DNA of 10,645 nucleotides, from assembly GCA_003168315.1 (NCBI GenBank), contig PMSP01000112.1, positions 1 to 10,645 of the forward strand. Reading direction: 5' to 3'. The DNA is from Opitutaceae bacterium (GTDB lineage Bacteria > Verrucomicrobiota > Verrucomicrobiia > Opitutales > Opitutaceae). Positions 7,508-10,645 of the stretch are shown here, piece by piece (positions within the stretch are counted from its first letter, which is position 1; every line of letters begins with the position of its first letter). The notes beneath the pieces were generated by a model, which saw nothing but the letters and a program-made list of their open reading frames with translations, searched no databases and had not been told where the DNA came from. A program made the translations under genes and the position numbers.

Positions 7508-7530
7508 GGAGATTTAATTTAATGGTATGC
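7508..7530 (-). promoter_or_regulatory. AT-rich tract before gmd: candidate -10 region, possibly leaderless start
   Basis: Directly upstream of the gmd ATG the minus strand reads ATTAAATTAAATCTCC, with the hexamer TTAAAT repeated in tandem (7517-7522 and 7512-7517). It stands out in a very GC-rich window. The first hexamer matches 4 of 6 bases of TATAAT and ends 9 nt before the ATG. A TTGCCC lies about 19 nt further upstream as a weak -35 candidate. No ribosome-binding site is present, so transcription could begin at or very near the ATG. This is inference from composition and position only. Confidence 0.35.
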
Positions 7531-7538
7531 GCGACCCC

Positions 7539-7584
7539 GCGGGCAAGCCCGCAGACAGGCGCCGCCTCAGGCCGCCAGGCGGCC
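7539..7584 (-). repeat. Two GC-rich inverted repeats at the reductase/gmd junction
   Basis: 7570-7584 is a perfect 7+1+7 palindrome (ggccgcc-a-ggcggcc) covering the last codons of the reductase gene, ending just before its TGA. 7539-7552 is a second one (gcgggc-aa-gcccgc) in the 59-nt gap before gmd. Either can fold as a short stable hairpin in the minus-strand RNA. Neither is followed by a U-run, so they are not standard intrinsic terminators. They might pause RNA polymerase or protect the 3' end, or may simply reflect high GC. Confidence 0.4.
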
Positions 7585-8133
7585 GGCGGCCAGGGCGAGC
7601 TTGGCCATCAGGACCTTGAGCGACTTCTGCGTCCGCGGGTCGACGAGGCGCCCCCCGGCGTCAAACCCCGTCCCCGCGTTCGCGAGGAAGCACTGTCCCG
7701 GCACGACCTGGCACCCCAGCTTCAAAAGCAGCATCTGCGCCATCTGGAGCGAGCGGACCCCGCCGAGCGCCCCGGGCGAGGCGGAGATGACCGCGGCCGC
7801 CTTGCCCTCAAACGGGTTCTCCGCGTCCCGCGTGCACCAGTCGATCGTGTTCTTGAGGAGCGGCGTGATCATCGAGTTGTACTCGGGGGACGCGAGAAGG
7901 AGCCCATGGTGGGATCTTATGAGGGCGACCAGCTTCACCGCGTTCGCGGGCACGCCGGCGGTGTCCTCCAGGTCGCCGTGGTAGAGCGGGAGGCTGAGCT
8001 CGTTCAGGTCCGCGAGCGTGACCTCGCAGCCCGCGGCCCTCGCCTCCTCCATCGCGACGGCGAGGAACTTCCGGTTGAGCGACTCGCGGCGCGCGCTGCC
8101 GGCGAAGGCTAGGATCCTTGGCGATGCGGGCAT
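7567..8133 (-). CDS. NADPH-dependent FMN reductase family protein (flavodoxin-like fold)
   Basis: A 188-residue cytosolic flavoprotein of the SsuE/ChrR/azoreductase-like superfamily, which uses NAD(P)H to reduce FMN, quinones or related electron acceptors. The N-terminal strand and phosphate-binding loop are typical: ILAFAGSARRESLNRKFL at about 7-24, with the GSxRxxSxN pattern. The second signature, SPEYNSMITPLLKNTIDW (about 82-99), carries the family PEYN motif that contacts the flavin. ISASPGALGGVRSLQMAQ at about 117-134 completes the fold. The start is the ATG at 8131-8133. The frame stays open to 8226, but that would overlap valS by about 80 nt with a low-complexity N-terminus, so it is rejected. 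A GAGG just upstream overlaps the valS stop, and the gap to valS is 13 nt, suggesting co-transcription. The physiological acceptor cannot be told from sequence. Confidence 0.93.
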   Translation of the reverse strand: MPASPRILAFAGSARRESLNRKFLAVAMEEARAAGCEVTLADLNELSLPLYHGDLEDTAGVPANAVKLVALIRSHHGLLLASPEYNSMITPLLKNTIDWCTRDAENPFEGKAAAVISASPGALGGVRSLQMAQMLLLKLGCQVVPGQCFLANAGTGFDAGGRLVDPRTQKSLKVLMAKLALAAGRLAA

Positions 8134-8146
8134 TCCCAAGGTTACC

Positions 8147-10645
8147 TCAACCGAGCGATTTGAGCAAGCGGCCGAGCTCGGCGCGCTTCGCCTGCTGCTC
8201 GGAGAGCTGCCTGCGGGCGCCCTCAAGGACGGCCGGGGGCGCCTTGTCGAGGAAGGCCCGGTTCGCGAGGCGCGCCTCGGTGGCCGCGATGTGCCCGTCG
8301 AGGGCCGCGATCTCCTTCGACATGCGGGCCCTCTCCGCCCCGACGTCGACCGCGCTCGCGAGGTCGAGGTAGAGCGTCCCGAGCGCGGTCACGGAGGCCG
8401 GCGCGCCTTCGACCTTCTCGCGGCGCAGGAATTCCGAGGCCCCGGCCATCCGGGACAGCTTCGTGAGGTTTGGCTCGAGGGCCGCCCACGCCGCGTCGTC
8501 GGTCGTGACGAAGAACGTCACGTCCCTCCTGCCCGCGAGGTTGTGCTCGGCCTTGAGGGCGCGGGCCCGGGAGACGAATGCCTTCATCTTCTCGACCGAG
8601 GCCGCCTGCACCGGGTCCGGCCTCGCCCCGAGGGTCCCGAGGGCGAGGGCGCACCGGGAGGCGTCCTCGAGGACCCCGTCGACGATGAACCCGCCCTCTT
8701 TCCCGCAGTAGCCGAGCTGCGACCAGAGCTCCTCGGTGATGAAGGGGATGAAGGGGTGCAGCAGGAGGAGCGCCTGCCTGAGGACGAGGTCCTGGATCGC
8801 GAGGCAGTTCGCCCTCGTGTCCTCCGACTGGAGCTTGGACTTCGAGACCTCCACGTACCAGTCGCAGAAGTCGTTCCAGAAAAACCCGTAGAGGGCCTGC
8901 GCGGCCGCGCTGAACTCGAACTCGGCGAAGCAGCGGTCGACCTCGCGGGTCGCAGAGAGGAGCCGCTCCAGGATGGCGTGGTCGTCCGCGTCGAACCTGG
9001 CGGGGTCAATGCGCGCGAGGATCGACCGGGGAGAGGTGTTGTCGCCGGCCGGCCCGCTCATCTGCCGGAAGCGGCAGGCGTTCCACAGCTTGTTGCAGAA
9101 GTTCTTCCCGCCCTCGATCCGGTCCTCCTGGAACCGGATGTCCTGGCCCTGGGGCGCGATCGAGATGATCCCGAACCTGAGCCCGTCCGCCCCATAGGCG
9201 TCGATGAGGTCGAGGGGGTCCGGCGAGTTGCCCAGGGACTTTGACATCTTCCGGCCCTGCGCGTCGCGGATGATCCCGGTGAAGAAGACATCCCGGAAGG
9301 GGACCCGGCGCTCGACGGGCTCCCCCGGCCGGGTGAACTCGAGGCCGGCCATGATCATGCGGGCCACCCAGAAGAAGATGATGTCGGGCCCCGTCACGAG
9401 GGTGCTGGTCGGGTAGAACGCGTCGAAGCCGTCCCGCTTCATCTCCGCGGGGTCGGGCCATCCCAGGGTGGCGAACGGCCAGAGCCACGAGGAGGCCCAG
9501 GTATCCAGCACGTCCTCCTCCTGCACCCAGTTCTCCGGGTCGGGGGGGCCGTCCACGGAGACGTGGATCTTCGCCGGGTCCCCCAGGTCGGCCTCGCCCA
9601 TGCGGTCGCGGTCCAGGCCCTTGCGGTACCAGACCGGTATCCGGTGCCCCCACCAGAGCTGGCGGCTGATGCACCAGTCCTGGATGTTGTCGAGCCAGTG
9701 GAGATAGACCTTCGCCCAGCGCTCCGGATGGAAGCGGATGACGCCCTCGCGGACGACTGACCTGGCCTCATCGACCCTCGGGTAGCGCAGCCACCACTGC
9801 CAGGTGAGGCGCGGCTCGATCGGGACGTCGGAGCGCTCGGAATACCCGACGTTGTTCGCGTAGGCCTCCTCGCCGACAAGGGCGCCGGAGGACCCGAGGA
9901 GCTCGGCCGCCCTCTTGCGGGCGGCGAAGCGCTCCATCCCCGCGAGCTCCGGGCCGGCCAGCTCGTTCAGGGTCGCGTCGGCGTTCAGGATGTCGATCAC
10001 GGGGAGCGCGTGCCGGAGCCCGATCTCGTTGTCCACCCTGTCGTGGGCCGGCGTGATCTTGAGGGCGCCCGACCCGAACTTGGGGTCCACGGCGGCGTCG
10101 GCGATCACGGGGATCTCGGCCCGGTTCAGGGGGCGCCAGACCCTGCGGCCGACCAGCCCTGAATACCTGGGATCGTCGGGGTGGACGGCGATCGCCACGT
10201 CCCCGGGGATCGTCTCCGGGCGTGTCGTCGCCACCTGGATGAACTGCCCGGGGGAGTCGACGAGCTCGTAGCGCACCTTGTAGAGGACGCTGTTGACGGG
10301 CTTCATGATCACCTCCTCGTCCGAGAGCGCCGTCTGCGAGGCCGGGCACCAGTTGACCATCCGCTTTCCGCGGTAGATGCGGCCGCGCCGGAACAGCTCG
10401 ACGAACACCGTCAGCACGGCCCGCGAGTAGGCCGGGTCCATCGTGAACTGGGTCCGGTCCCAGTCGCACGAGGCGCCGAGCCGCTTCAGCTGTCTGAGAA
10501 TGGCGCCGCCTGATTCCGCCTTCCATTCCCACACGCGTTCGATAAAGGCTTCGCGGCCCATTTCGCGGCTGCCGGGCTGTTGGCGTTCCATCAATTGGAG
10601 TTCGACCAATGCTTGCGTAGCAATGCCGGCATGATCGGTGCCCGG
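8147..10645 (-). CDS. valS: Valyl-tRNA synthetase (5' end outside window)
   Basis: A class I aminoacyl-tRNA synthetase that charges tRNA-Val and edits mischarged threonine. The frame is open to the right edge; 832 residues are visible, and the N-terminus with the HIGH motif is missing. Visible residues 1-11 are PGTDHAGIATQ, the family motif. The CP1 editing domain follows, with VATTRPETIPGDVAIA from about 138. WCISRQLWWGHRIPVWY and DTWASSWLWP (about 381-390) belong to the catalytic core. KMSKS is at about 466-470 (genomic 9236-9250), then GNSPDPLDLIDAYGADGLRFG. The anticodon-binding helical domain includes FWNDFCDWYVEVSK. The C-terminal ~75 residues form the usual ValRS tRNA-binding coiled coil. 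The gene ends at TGA 8147-8149, 13 nt before the reductase start. Odd point: the first ~50 visible codons use GAA, CAA and ATT, unlike the rest, which uses GAG, CAG and ATC. The frame is intact across this break. Confidence 0.97.
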   Translation of the reverse strand, partial: PGTDHAGIATQALVELQLMERQQPGSREMGREAFIERVWEWKAESGGAILRQLKRLGASCDWDRTQFTMDPAYSRAVLTVFVELFRRGRIYRGKRMVNWCPASQTALSDEEVIMKPVNSVLYKVRYELVDSPGQFIQVATTRPETIPGDVAIAVHPDDPRYSGLVGRRVWRPLNRAEIPVIADAAVDPKFGSGALKITPAHDRVDNEIGLRHALPVIDILNADATLNELAGPELAGMERFAARKRAAELLGSSGALVGEEAYANNVGYSERSDVPIEPRLTWQWWLRYPRVDEARSVVREGVIRFHPERWAKVYLHWLDNIQDWCISRQLWWGHRIPVWYRKGLDRDRMGEADLGDPAKIHVSVDGPPDPENWVQEEDVLDTWASSWLWPFATLGWPDPAEMKRDGFDAFYPTSTLVTGPDIIFFWVARMIMAGLEFTRPGEPVERRVPFRDVFFTGIIRDAQGRKMSKSLGNSPDPLDLIDAYGADGLRFGIISIAPQGQDIRFQEDRIEGGKNFCNKLWNACRFRQMSGPAGDNTSPRSILARIDPARFDADDHAILERLLSATREVDRCFAEFEFSAAAQALYGFFWNDFCDWYVEVSKSKLQSEDTRANCLAIQDLVLRQALLLLHPFIPFITEELWSQLGYCGKEGGFIVDGVLEDASRCALALGTLGARPDPVQAASVEKMKAFVSRARALKAEHNLAGRRDVTFFVTTDDAAWAALEPNLTKLSRMAGASEFLRREKVEGAPASVTALGTLYLDLASAVDVGAERARMSKEIAALDGHIAATEARLANRAFLDKAPPAVLEGARRQLSEQQAKRAELGRLLKSLG

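Noticed and set aside
8134..8226. Longer N-terminus for the FMN reductase
   Set aside because: The extra residues are low-complexity Ser/Arg/Ala and overlap valS; the family fold begins right after the ATG at 8133.
8018..9244. 408-codon + strand open frame opposite valS
   Set aside because: Antisense to conserved ValRS motifs; low-complexity charged product with no family signature.

Overview
The window is a compact, GC-rich, ordinary-looking bacterial chromosome segment. Apart from a 182-nt gene tail at the left edge (+ strand), every supported gene lies on the minus strand. Read in the direction of transcription (right to left) the order is valS (5' end outside the window), an NADPH-dependent FMN reductase-like gene, gmd, fcl, tatC, a CPA1-type Na+/H+ antiporter, prfB, and an uncharacterised ATP-grasp-like gene that converges on the left-edge + strand gene. 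All gene-free gaps are under 100 nt. I saw no tRNA or rRNA gene, insertion sequence, CRISPR array, phage gene or attachment site.

Region by region: 8147-10645 carries valyl-tRNA synthetase, whose first visible ~50 codons use codons unlike the rest of the gene. 7567-8133 is a flavodoxin-fold reductase 13 nt after valS. 5556-7507 is a two-gene GDP-L-fucose module (gmd and fcl, overlapping by 4 nt), preceded by an AT-rich patch that could be a promoter. 4554-5543 is tatC, 12 nt after fcl, with an enlarged first periplasmic loop. 2825-4456 is the antiporter. 1618-2761 is release factor 2, interrupted by an in-frame UGA that is read through by the classical programmed +1 frameshift. 206-1609 follows prfB by 8 nt and looks like an ATP-grasp-type ligase of unknown substrate.

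How they work together: Gmd and Fcl are consecutive enzymes (GDP-mannose to GDP-4-keto-6-deoxymannose to GDP-L-fucose) feeding fucosylated surface glycans. The other genes are housekeeping functions (tRNA charging, translation termination, protein export, ion homeostasis) with no clear shared pathway; their grouping looks like a loosely co-transcribed chromosomal cluster.

Organism: a high-GC Gram-negative-type bacterium. The ValRS sequence after KMSKS, the enlarged TatC loop and the RF2 sequence remind me of the Verrucomicrobiota/PVC group. This is an impression from memory, not a search result. I do not see a clear new multi-gene system. The points most worth a second look are the ATP-grasp-like gene coupled to prfB, the compositional break inside valS and the TatC loop insertion.
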